From NCBI GenBank assembly GCA_903889845.1, contig CAISZB010000204.1, forward strand, positions 1 to 7,289: a DNA stretch of 7,289 bases, read 5' to 3'. A model generated the notes under the pieces. The model saw only the letters and a list, made by a program, of their open reading frames with translations. It made no database searches and was not told where the DNA came from. Positions 1 through 4,531 of the stretch are shown one piece after another (position 1 is the first letter of the stretch; each line of letters opens with the position of its first letter). Origin of the DNA: an uncultured Verrucomicrobium sp. (GTDB lineage Bacteria > Verrucomicrobiota > Verrucomicrobiia > Methylacidiphilales > GAS474). A program made the translations under genes and the position numbers.

Positions 1-32
1 AAAAAAGCCCCGCAGCGATGCGGGGCTTTTTT
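1..32 (-). terminator. Rho-independent terminator after the outer-membrane protein gene
   Basis: A perfect 8-bp stem, GCCCCGCA (7-14) and TGCGGGGC (19-26), closes a GCGA loop and is flanked by six A on the left and six T on the right. It can therefore stop transcription in both directions. On the minus strand it lies 64 bp past the stop codon of the beta-barrel gene and should end that two-gene unit. Whatever lies left of the window may use it from the other side. Confidence 0.92.
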
Positions 33-96
33 GTTGGGGGGAAGTGAGGGATGGGCTCCCCTTCGGGGAAGGCTCCTTGAACGTCTAAGCAAGTTT

Positions 97-1230
97 CTAA
101 AACCGATAGCTCGTCGAAACGCCGAGGTAGTTCGAGCCGGTCTGGTCGATGCCGTTGCGGTTCGGCTTGAAGGCGTCGCCGTTGTAGCGGTAGGTGAGGG
201 CGACGCTGATTTCCTTGCTCAGGGCCTGGCCGAGGGTGATCCCGCCGGTGAGGTAGATCGGGTTGTTGTGCGACTCGGCGAAGCGCTGGTAGACGAGCTC
301 GGGTCCCGCCTGCACTTCGACGGAGCCGCCGGACCAGAGGTTCTGGTTCATCAGGAAGTGGGGGTTGAGGTGGCCCCGGCTCTGGTAGCCGTCGGTCTCC
401 CCGAGGTAGATCCGGCTGGCGTTGGCGACGAATTCCCCTTCGACGACGATGCCCAGGTCCCCGCTGATCCACGGCTGCCAGAGGTATTCCCCGAGGCCGC
501 CCACGCCGTAGCTGTATTCGTCGTTCTGGCGGAAGTTGAACTGGTTCTGCTGGTTGAAGACGTCGGTGGGGCGGTGGCGGATGAAGCTGTAGATACCGGT
601 GTAGAAGCCGGAGTCGCAGACCTCCGGACGCGGGTCCATCTTGCGGAGGTCGACGTCGAGGAGGAGGCGGGTCTCCGTTGAGATATAATCCTTCGGCTTG
701 TAGGGGACGCTGAGGGGGGAGTTCTGCTTGTTGACGTGGAAGACGTTCTCGTCGACCTGCTGGGTGAGCTCGACGCCGACGGCGCGTGTCGCCTGGTAGC
801 GGCCGAAGACGTAGGCGCCGATGATGTCCATGTCGTAGCCGGGGACGAAGCCGGTGAAGGGGTAGTTGCTGTTCCGCTCGCGGATGCTGGTCTGGTTGTA
901 GTCGAGGCCGGTGCCGACCGACCACGGCGACTTGTCGATGTTCCGCAGGGAGAACTGGAGGGTCTGCCCGAGGTCGAACTCGATCGGGGTGTCGAAGAGG
1001 GTCCAGTCGAAGAGCTGCTTCGTGCCGTAGTAGAAGATCGGCAGGATCTCGTAGTCGGTCCCCGGCGCGCCGCCGTTGTAGACGCCGGTCGTGATGCCGA
1101 CGATGCCCTGGGTGGGGTAATCCTTCTCGATGAGGTGGCTGAGGGGCTGGGGATTCTCCGCCCGGAGGGGGAACGCAACCGCGGCGAGGAGTAGGCCGAG
1201 GAGGGCGGGCAGGGGGAGGAAGCGGTTCAT
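97..1230 (-). CDS. Putative beta-barrel outer-membrane protein
   Basis: This 377-aa protein is probably an outer-membrane beta-barrel. It starts MNRFLPLP with a hydrophobic stretch (about residues 8-20) and a likely signal-peptidase site after LRA at about residue 24. The mature part is rich in alternating polar/aromatic segments with Tyr, Phe, Asn and Gln, and it ends in Ser-Tyr-Arg-Phe. A terminal aromatic residue is the usual recognition signal for the BAM assembly machinery. I chose the ATG at 1230 because the signal peptide follows it directly, because longer in-frame readings add only an Arg/Pro-rich tail overlapping the upstream gene, and because GGAAG lies 11 bases upstream. The upstream gene stops 5 bp before it, so the two are probably co-transcribed, ending at the terminator at 1-32. 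I do not recognise the exact family or the substrate; it could be a channel, a transporter or a structural surface protein. Confidence 0.8.
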   Translation of the reverse strand: MNRFLPLPALLGLLLAAVAFPLRAENPQPLSHLIEKDYPTQGIVGITTGVYNGGAPGTDYEILPIFYYGTKQLFDWTLFDTPIEFDLGQTLQFSLRNIDKSPWSVGTGLDYNQTSIRERNSNYPFTGFVPGYDMDIIGAYVFGRYQATRAVGVELTQQVDENVFHVNKQNSPLSVPYKPKDYISTETRLLLDVDLRKMDPRPEVCDSGFYTGIYSFIRHRPTDVFNQQNQFNFRQNDEYSYGVGGLGEYLWQPWISGDLGIVVEGEFVANASRIYLGETDGYQSRGHLNPHFLMNQNLWSGGSVEVQAGPELVYQRFAESHNNPIYLTGGITLGQALSKEISVALTYRYNGDAFKPNRNGIDQTGSNYLGVSTSYRF

Positions 1231-1235
1231 GGCTT

Positions 1236-1760
1236 TCAGCTTCCGTTGGGGCGGCTCGCGATGTCGGCCAGGCTCGCGGGGATCTGCCGGGCGATCGGGC
1301 CGACGAGGTCGACGAGGGTCGCGGCGGTGTAGGGGCCGTCGGTCATGGCGCCGCCCGACCACTTCGTGAGGTCGAGGAGGCCGGAACCGGTCCGGAACTT
1401 CACGAAGAGGCCGGTGACGGGATGGGCGAGGTCGATGGGGGGGAAGGCGCCGCAGGAGAGGAGGAGCTGGCCGCCCTTCTCCACCTGACGGTAGCCGCGT
1501 GCCTCCATCTCGGCGGCGAGGGCGTGGCGGACCTGGGCCCAGTCGCCCTCGGTGAGGCCGTTGTAGTCGCTCGACCGGGGGGCTTTGCCCTTAAAAGGCT
1601 CAAAGGGCTCGAAGGAGAAGGTGCCGTAGGACGAAAGGGAGAAGCCGTGGGCGCAGAAGACGGTCCGGGAGGTGCCGCCGTTAACGGCGTGAGCAGAAGG
1701 TACGGCGCCCAGCGTCAGGGCGAGAACCGTGACGAGCACCAATACCCCGAGGCGGCCCAT
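1236..1760 (-). CDS. Secreted DUF4136-like protein
   Basis: This 174-aa exported protein has a clear Sec signal peptide: Gly-Arg-Leu n-region, hydrophobic core at about residues 5-20, and Ala-His-Ala cleavage site at about residue 25. The mature part resembles the DUF4136 fold: a Ser-Tyr-Gly-Thr-Phe-Ser-Phe opening (about 44-50), then an Asp-Trp...Ala-Leu-Ala-Ala-Glu-Met-Glu-Ala-Arg-Gly-Tyr helix (about 73-90), then a hydrophobic strand with Leu-Leu-Leu-Ser (about 99-102). DUF4136 proteins are usually lipoproteins. This one lacks a lipobox cysteine at the cleavage site, so it is probably soluble in the periplasm. Two cysteines (36 and 103) could form a disulfide. The start is uncertain: an in-frame GTG at 1793 adds 11 residues, and neither start has a good ribosome site. 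The gene ends 5 bp before the beta-barrel gene, which suggests a shared envelope role. The function is unknown and the family assignment is by eye. Confidence 0.7.
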   Translation of the reverse strand: MGRLGVLVLVTVLALTLGAVPSAHAVNGGTSRTVFCAHGFSLSSYGTFSFEPFEPFKGKAPRSSDYNGLTEGDWAQVRHALAAEMEARGYRQVEKGGQLLLSCGAFPPIDLAHPVTGLFVKFRTGSGLLDLTKWSGGAMTDGPYTAATLVDLVGPIARQIPASLADIASRPNGS

Positions 1761-1820
1761 GAAAAGCGGGGGCACCCCCGGGCGGTCTTTCACGTGACGC
1801 CGAGTGTTTCAGAATGTTAC

Positions 1821-1848
1821 GCAAAAACAAGTAACAAGTTACTTTTGC
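1821..1848. promoter_or_regulatory. AT-rich inverted repeat upstream of the envelope gene pair
   Basis: The gap between the response regulator and the DUF4136-like gene contains AAGTAAC (1829-1835), two A, and GTTACTT (1838-1844), a perfect 7-bp inverted repeat. It is framed by GCAAAA (1821-1826) and TTTTGC (1843-1848), a second inverted repeat, and another GTTAC stands at 1816-1820. The stretch is much richer in A/T than the genes around it and lies 61-88 bp upstream of the ATG at 1760, which suits a promoter or operator. I could not place convincing -35/-10 boxes. That the neighbouring response regulator binds here is only a guess. Confidence 0.4.
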
Positions 1849-1899
1849 ATGACATTGTTTTACTCAGGTCATTCACTGTGCTGAGAGGTTGCGGGAGCT

Positions 1900-2631
1900 T
1901 CACCCGGACCGCTTCCCCACCTCCGGCACGATTCCGTTGCGGACGTACTGCCGCGCCGCCTCCTCCAGCTCGATCCCGGTGAGGAGGCCCAGCTTGTCTT
2001 TCAGCCGTTCCCGGTAGGTCCCGATCGTCTTGATGCCCAGGCTGAGCAGCCCCGCGATCTCCGACGAGGTCTTGCCGCCGCCCAGGTGGCTGAAGACCTG
2101 CAATTCCCGCTGGGAGAGGCCGTGGAGCGGGGTCACCGGGTCGCCCCCCTCGGAGAGGGCGCGGGCCAGGGCGGCCTGCTGGAGTGACTCGCTCGCCGCC
2201 TTGTTCCCCTTCAGGATGGAGCGGAGGGCGGCGATGACCTCCTCCGGCCCCGCCGTCTTCATCAGGTAGCCGTCGGCCCCGGCGCGGAAGGCCCAGCGGG
2301 CGTAGAGGTTCTCGTCGCACGCCGTGAGGACCAGGATCTTCCCCGCCGGATGGGCGCGGTGCAGCTCTTCCAGGAACTCGACCCCGTCGCGCCCGCCGAG
2401 GGAGAGGTCGAGGATCGTCACGTCGGGCCGGACCTGCTCCACCAACTCCCGCGCGTCGGGGATCGTCGTCGCCTGCCCGCAAAGCGTGAAGTTCCCCGTC
2501 TCCTCCAGCGCCACGGTGAGGCCCAGGATCACCAGCGGCTGGTCGTCGAGGATCGCGATGCGCACCGGCGCGGCCTCCGCCCGTTCGTCGTTCCGGAACG
2601 ACGCCACCCTGCTTCCCTTCTTCTTCGCCAT
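1900..2631 (-). CDS. NarL/LuxR-family two-component response regulator
   Basis: This 243-aa protein has an N-terminal receiver domain (about residues 23-142) and a C-terminal GerE/LuxR helix-turn-helix (about 170-235). Receiver landmarks are all present: the acidic pair Asp29-Asp30, the probable phospho-acceptor Asp75 in Ile-Leu-Asp-Leu-Ser, Thr103 in Leu-Thr-Ala, and Lys125 in Leu-Met-Lys. The DNA-binding part shows Leu-Ser-Gln-Arg-Glu-Leu-Gln-Val, Thr-Ser-Ser-Glu-Ile-Ala and Ile-Lys-Thr-Ile-Gly-Thr-Tyr, as expected for this class. A basic tail of about 20 residues (Met-Ala-Lys-Lys-Lys) precedes the receiver. The ATG at 2631 has no Shine-Dalgarno sequence, so a later start is possible. No histidine kinase is visible, so it is an orphan within this window. 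It faces the same way as the envelope pair 139 bp downstream and could regulate it. Family confidence is high; target and signal are unknown. Confidence 0.93.
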   Translation of the reverse strand: MAKKKGSRVASFRNDERAEAAPVRIAILDDQPLVILGLTVALEETGNFTLCGQATTIPDARELVEQVRPDVTILDLSLGGRDGVEFLEELHRAHPAGKILVLTACDENLYARWAFRAGADGYLMKTAGPEEVIAALRSILKGNKAASESLQQAALARALSEGGDPVTPLHGLSQRELQVFSHLGGGKTSSEIAGLLSLGIKTIGTYRERLKDKLGLLTGIELEEAARQYVRNGIVPEVGKRSG

Positions 2632-2668
2632 GCCAGCGAAGATACGCCCGATTCCCCGAAAAAGAAAG

Positions 2669-2687
2669 TGTAGGTTTAAAACCTACA
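2669..2687. promoter_or_regulatory. 19-bp palindrome upstream of the response regulator, with a third half-site
   Basis: TGTAGGTTT (2669-2677), one A, and AAACCTACA (2679-2687) form a perfect palindrome with 9-bp arms, 38 bp upstream of the response regulator start. The core AACCTAC (2680-2686) recurs in the same orientation at 2700-2706, exactly 20 bp away, about two helical turns. A palindrome plus an in-phase extra half-site is typical of a dimeric DNA-binding protein, and autoregulation by the adjacent LuxR-type regulator is the simplest reading. That reading is inference; the arms do not match a consensus I can name with certainty. Confidence 0.5.
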
Positions 2688-2719
2688 AAAAGAAAGGGCA
2701 ACCTACCTGACACACCTGA

Positions 2720-2747
2720 CCCGATCTTGTGATAGAAAAAGATCGGG
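2720..2747. repeat. 9-bp inverted repeat (hairpin) in the upstream region
   Basis: CCCGATCTT (2720-2728) and AAGATCGGG (2739-2747) are perfect complements separated by 10 bases. No T-run follows on either strand, so this does not look like a terminator. It lies on the far side of the 19-bp palindrome from the response regulator and may be part of its promoter region or a transcript-leader structure. Confidence 0.4.
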
Positions 2748-2759
2748 AGCGGTCGAGGG

Positions 2760-2936
2760 ATCGTCCCGAATCGTGTTTCAAGGGCCTGCCGGTGAAAGCT
2801 GCGGAGGATCGTTCTTAGGGGAACCGGGACAGGGGACAGGGGGGGGTAACCGGGGTGGGGAACGGAGAAGGGAAAAGGGAAAGAATGACTTCCGCGGCCT
2901 GAATCGGCAGGCCCCCAACACAAAGACCACAAAGAC
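2760..2936. other. Non-coding stretch with a G-run cluster, distant inverted repeat and tandem 9-mer
   Basis: I find no believable gene here. Visible structure is as follows. There are five G-runs between 2826 and 2860, separated by 1-6 bases, matching a G-quadruplex pattern on the plus strand. A perfect 10-bp inverted repeat, GGGCCTGCCG (2782-2791) with CGGCAGGCCC (2905-2914), brackets the G-rich part. A two-copy tandem repeat of CACAAAGAC (2919-2927 and 2928-2936) abuts the terminator at 2937. The purine bias of the plus strand is strong. A decayed gene or an intergenic repeat unit is possible. Confidence 0.45.
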
Positions 2937-2960
2937 AAAAGGGCCCTCTTGGGCCTTTTT
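2937..2960 (-). terminator. Intrinsic terminator of the truncated leftward gene
   Basis: AAAAGGGCCC (2937-2946) pairs with GGGCCTTTTT (2951-2960) over ten positions with one G-T wobble, leaving a TCTT loop. On the minus strand it starts 12 bp past the TAA of the gene remnant at 2973-3089 and is followed by T-rich sequence, so it fits as that gene's terminator. The plus strand is also T-rich after the stem, so it may work in both directions. Confidence 0.8.
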
Positions 2961-2972
2961 GCTTTTATTTCC

Positions 2973-3089
2973 TTATTTCCCCCCAAGGGCCTGCGCCACG
3001 TAGGCCAGTACGGCCTTCACCTCGTCCTTCGGCTTCGCCTCGGCAGCCGCCCAGACGATCGCCCCCTCCCGGAAATCCTCAAAGATGCG
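2973..3089 (-). pseudogene. 3' remnant of a leftward gene (last 38 codons)
   Basis: An open frame on the minus strand runs from just inside the NsrR-type site to a TAA at 2973-2975. It encodes 38 residues that begin Arg-Ile-Phe-Glu-Asp-Phe and end Gln-Ala-Leu-Gly-Gly-Lys. A stop (TGA, 3090-3092) precedes it with no start codon between, and nsrR begins only 50 bp further on, so no full gene fits. The residues look like real protein: an amphipathic C-terminal helix with Glu, Lys, Val, Ala and Tyr. A terminator also follows at the right distance. The likely reading is that a gene once divergent from nsrR lost its 5' part by deletion. Its position suggests it was part of nitric-oxide defence, but the fragment is too short for me to name. 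A faint resemblance to cytochrome-c-type C-termini is not evidence. Confidence 0.5.
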
Positions 3090-3105
3090 TCAAATATCCA
3101 TCTTT
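3081..3105. promoter_or_regulatory. Candidate NsrR operator
   Basis: AAAGATG (3081-3087) and CATCTTT (3099-3105) are perfect complements with 11 bases between them, centred on 3093, giving an 11-1-11 arrangement. Enterobacterial NsrR half-sites are close to AAGATGCATTT; the left half here begins AAGATGCGTCA and the right half, read in reverse, AAGATGGATAT. The site ends 36 bp upstream of the nsrR start, where autoregulation is expected, and it also faces the gene remnant on the other strand. The match is by eye, but site type and adjacent regulator agree well. Confidence 0.72.
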
Positions 3106-3140
3106 AAACCCTTGCCCGAAAGCCTTAACCTGAAGCCGGT

Positions 3141-3572
3141 ATGCAGCTCTCCCTCTTCTGCGACTATTCCCTGCGGATGCTCCTCTACCTGGGTGCCCGG
3201 CCCGAGGAGGGCGGGACGATCCGGGAGATCGCCCTGGCGTACGGCATCTCGAAGAACCACCTGATGAAGGTCTCCCACGAGTTGGTCCGTCACGGCTACC
3301 TCGCCGCGAAGCGGGGCCGGGCGGGCGGACTGCGGCTGGCGCGTCCCGCCGCGGAGATCAACGCCGGGGAGGTCGTTCGCCTGTTCGAGTCCCGCGTCCC
3401 CCTCGTCGAGTGCTTCCCGGGGGGCAACGGCGGATGCCTCCTCACGCCCGCCTGCCGCCTGAAGGGGGCGCTGGCCCAGGCCCAGGCCGCCTTCTACGAT
3501 TCCCTCTCGGCCTACACCCTGGCCGATCTGCTGAACAAAAAAACCGTCGCCCTCCTCGCCGGGGCCCCGTGA
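3141..3572 (+). CDS. nsrR: NsrR, Rrf2-family nitric-oxide-sensing Fe-S repressor
   Basis: This 143-aa protein matches the family's usual length and layout. It has an N-terminal winged helix-turn-helix (about residues 1-75) opening Met-Gln-Leu-Ser-Leu-Phe-Cys-Asp-Tyr-Ser-Leu-Arg, a recognition-helix region Ile-Ser-Lys-Asn-His-Leu-Met-Lys-Val (36-44), and the Arg-Gly-Arg-Ala-Gly-Gly-Leu-Arg-Leu wing (58-66). The dimerisation/cluster part follows. Cluster ligands are Cys91, Cys99 and Cys105 in Leu-Thr-Pro-Ala-Cys-Arg-Leu, and Asp8 matches the aspartate ligand known in Streptomyces NsrR. NsrR holds an Fe-S cluster that nitric oxide destroys, which releases repression of genes for NO detoxification. 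Here the first two cysteines are seven residues apart, against four in E. coli. The extra residues are Gly-rich (Phe-Pro-Gly-Gly-Asn-Gly-Gly). The candidate operator at 3081-3105 suggests autorepression. No intact NO-detoxifying gene is adjacent. IscR and other Rrf2 members fit less well. Confidence 0.88.
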   Translation: MQLSLFCDYSLRMLLYLGARPEEGGTIREIALAYGISKNHLMKVSHELVRHGYLAAKRGRAGGLRLARPAAEINAGEVVRLFESRVPLVECFPGGNGGCLLTPACRLKGALAQAQAAFYDSLSAYTLADLLNKKTVALLAGAP

Positions 3573-3586
3573 ATCGGGGCCCGGCG
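3557..3586 (+). repeat. GC-rich hairpin around the nsrR stop codon
   Basis: CGCCGGGG-CCCCG (3557-3569) pairs with CGGGGCCCGGCG (3575-3586) over 12 bp with one bulged G, and the nsrR stop codon TGA falls in the 5-base loop. The stem is very stable, but no T-run follows, so it is not a standard terminator. It may protect the mRNA 3' end or help termination together with the palindrome at 3601. Confidence 0.5.
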
Positions 3587-3601
3587 GGAATGAACATCTT
3601 A

Positions 3602-3647
3602 GAGCCTATCCGAATAACCCGGTAGGCCGCGTTATTCGGATAGGCTC
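3602..3647. mobile_element. Palindromic 46-bp mini-element (MITE- or solo-IS-end-like)
   Basis: GAGCCTATCCGAATAAC (3602-3618) and GTTATTCGGATAGGCTC (3631-3647) are perfect 17-bp complements (18 bp including 3601 and 3648) around a 12-base GC-rich core. TTA flanks it on both sides (3599-3601 and 3648-3650), as a 3-bp target duplication would. The arms look like insertion-sequence ends, so it could be the two ends of an element that lost its interior, or a tiny non-autonomous element. The right TTA abuts the IS at 3651. The alternative is a strong stem-loop serving as the nsrR terminator, though it has no T-tract. Confidence 0.5.
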
Positions 3648-3650
3648 TTA

Positions 3651-3668
3651 GAAGCTGTGAAAAAAGTC
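3651..3668 (+). repeat. Left terminal inverted repeat of the IS
   Basis: GAAGCTGTGAAAAAAGTC is the exact reverse complement of 4514-4531. The base before it (A, 3650) also pairs with the base after the right repeat (T, 4532), so the repeat may be counted as 19 bp. Confidence 0.92.
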
Positions 3669-3769
3669 CGATAGCGGCTGTACAGGGAGAGGGAGATTTG
3701 TGAAAAGTTTGGGATGGAGGCGAAGCGAGAACCGTATCCGAGTGAGTTACCGATAAAGAGTGGGCGATA

Positions 3770-4141
3770 TTGAGGCCGTTGCTGCCTGGGCCAAGCAAAC
3801 TTGGGCGACCTCCTCGATATGAACGGCGGGAGATGGTCAACGCTATCTTCTACGTCGTGCGCAGCGGTTGCACGTGGCGGATGATGCCCAAAGAGTTCCC
3901 GCATTGGCGTTTGGTCTACTACTACTTTGCGAAGTGGCATGCCGACGGACTTTGGCAGCGGCTCAATGATGCCCTGCGCGATAAGGCCCGGAAGAAGAGC
4001 GGTAAAAAAAAGCCCCCACGGCTGCGATCATCGACAGCCAGAGCGTTAAGATGGCTTGCCAGCCCGGAGAGCGGGGCTTCGATGCGGGAAAGAAGGTGCG
4101 AGGACGAAAGCGGCACCTGCTGGTGGATACCCTCGGTCTGA
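3770..4141 (+). CDS. IS5-family transposase, first frame (N-terminal part, damaged start)
   Basis: This frame encodes the N-terminal transposase domain: Pro-Leu-Leu-Pro, Gly-Arg-Pro-Pro-Arg, Val-Asn-Ala-Ile-Phe-Tyr-Val, Ser-Gly-Cys-Thr-Trp-Arg-Met-Met-Pro, and Val-Tyr-Tyr-Tyr-Phe, all typical of IS5-family proteins. The only start in frame is a TTG at 3770, which is probably an internal Leu. The natural start is most likely the ATG at 3714, which reads Met-Glu-Ala-Lys-Arg-Glu-Pro-Tyr-Pro-Ser-Glu-Leu. It then loses frame at 3749-3750, where one A seems to be missing (GAGTTACC where GAGTTAACC would continue Thr-Asp-Lys-Glu-Trp-Ala-Ile-Leu). The family's usual N-terminus (Tyr-Pro-Ser-Asp-Leu-Thr-Asp...Trp) supports this. 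After about residue 80 the protein probably continues in the -1 frame at the slippery site. As it stands, the element may make no full transposase. Confidence 0.75.
   Translation: MRPLLPGPSKLGRPPRYERREMVNAIFYVVRSGCTWRMMPKEFPHWRLVYYYFAKWHADGLWQRLNDALRDKARKKSGKKKPPRLRSSTARALRWLASPESGASMRERRCEDESGTCWWIPSV
4006..4012 (+). other. Slippery heptamer for -1 frameshifting between transposase frames
   Basis: In the first frame the bases read A-AAA-AAG, the same heptamer that drives -1 frameshifting in E. coli dnaX, within a run of eight A (4004-4011). Slipping back one base leads straight into Ala-Pro-Thr-Ala-Ala-Ile-Ile-Asp-Ser-Gln-Ser-Val-Lys, which holds the first catalytic Asp. Programmed frameshifting is known for the IS427 group. 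Alternatively the run lost one A (nine would keep one frame), as seems to have happened near 3749. Confidence 0.65.
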
Positions 4142-4515
4142 TCTTGGGGGTCAAGGTTCACAGTGCAGGATTACAAGATCGGGACGGCGCCAAACTTCTG
4201 GAACCCTTCCTTCTTCTCTTCGGGTGGCTGGAGGTAATCTTCGTCGATGGCGGTTATGCCGGTCGCTTCCTTGCATGGGTTGCCGATCTGCCTCGTCACC
4301 GTCATTTGCGAGCCGAGGTGGTGAATAAAATTCACCGGCACCGCTTCGAGGTGCTGCCCATGCGTTGGGTGGTGGAACGCACCTTCGCCTGGCTCGGCAA
4401 CTTCCGACGCCTCTCCAAGGACTACGAGGTCAAAACCGCCCACTCCGAAGCCGTTATCTACCTCGCCAGTTGCTCCCTCCTACTCAGACGCCTCGCCAAA
4501 TCAAACCCTCGCTGA
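4051..4515 (+). CDS. IS5-family transposase, second frame (catalytic DDE part)
   Basis: This frame holds the catalytic core. Upstream of its first Met, the same frame already reads Ile-Ile-Asp-Ser-Gln-Ser-Val-Lys (4027-4050), with the first catalytic Asp at 4033-4035. Inside the frame the second Asp is residue 66 (Phe-Val-Asp-Gly-Gly-Tyr-Ala-Gly) and the Glu is residue 109 (Trp-Val-Val-Glu-Arg-Thr-Phe-Ala-Trp-Leu). Also visible are Gly-Arg-Lys-Arg-His-Leu-Leu-Val-Asp-Thr-Leu-Gly-Leu and Arg-Arg-Leu-Ser-Lys-Asp-Tyr-Glu, all standard IS5 signatures. It is probably made as a -1 fusion with the first frame rather than from its own ATG. The C-terminus ends just before the right inverted repeat, as usual. 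The catalytic triad looks intact, so damage is limited to the N-terminal region. Confidence 0.88.
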   Translation: MACQPGERGFDAGKKVRGRKRHLLVDTLGLILGVKVHSAGLQDRDGAKLLEPFLLLFGWLEVIFVDGGYAGRFLAWVADLPRHRHLRAEVVNKIHRHRFEVLPMRWVVERTFAWLGNFRRLSKDYEVKTAHSEAVIYLASCSLLLRRLAKSNPR

Positions 4516-4531
4516 CTTTTTTCACAGCTTC
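4514..4531 (-). repeat. Right terminal inverted repeat of the IS
   Basis: GACTTTTTTCACAGCTTC is the exact reverse complement of 3651-3668. Read on the minus strand, it supplies Glu-Lys-Leu and the TGA stop (4522-4524) of the integrase frame. Confidence 0.92.

Larger units (their letters stand above)
3651..4531 (+). mobile_element. IS5-family insertion sequence (IS427-like), 881 bp
   Basis: The element is bounded by perfect 18-bp terminal inverted repeats and carries a transposase in two overlapping frames, the plan of the IS427 group of the IS5 family. Its size fits that group. The three flanking bases differ (TTA on the left, TCA on the right), so a clean target duplication is not seen. Either the left flank was changed by the palindromic mini-element, or the ends recombined. 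The right end abuts and supplies the stop codon of the integrase gene. An apparent 1-nt deletion in the transposase suggests that this copy no longer moves by itself. Confidence 0.9.

Noticed and set aside
31..1194. Long plus-strand open frames (31-681 and 736-1194) and a 275-aa minus-strand frame (351-1178)
   Set aside because: They overlap the beta-barrel gene in other frames and have biased compositions (Val/Glu/Asp- or Ser/Thr/Arg-rich) typical of GC-rich shadow frames. The overlapping frame has a signal peptide and a barrel-type C-terminus.
1863..1884. CTCAG/CTGAG stem as a terminator for the response regulator
   Set aside because: The stem is only 5 bp with a 12-base loop, and only a short A/T stretch follows on the minus strand. 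It is too weak to call.
1817..2986. 389-aa minus-strand open frame
   Set aside because: It covers the response regulator in another frame and extends through the gene-free region with no domain. Its Arg/Gly/Pro-rich composition is what a frame-shifted GC-rich gene gives.
3082..3101. Tiny ATG-GAT-ATT-TGA frame on the minus strand inside the NsrR-type site, as the original start of the lost gene
   Set aside because: Three codons are no evidence. It is in a different frame from the 38-codon remnant and may be chance.
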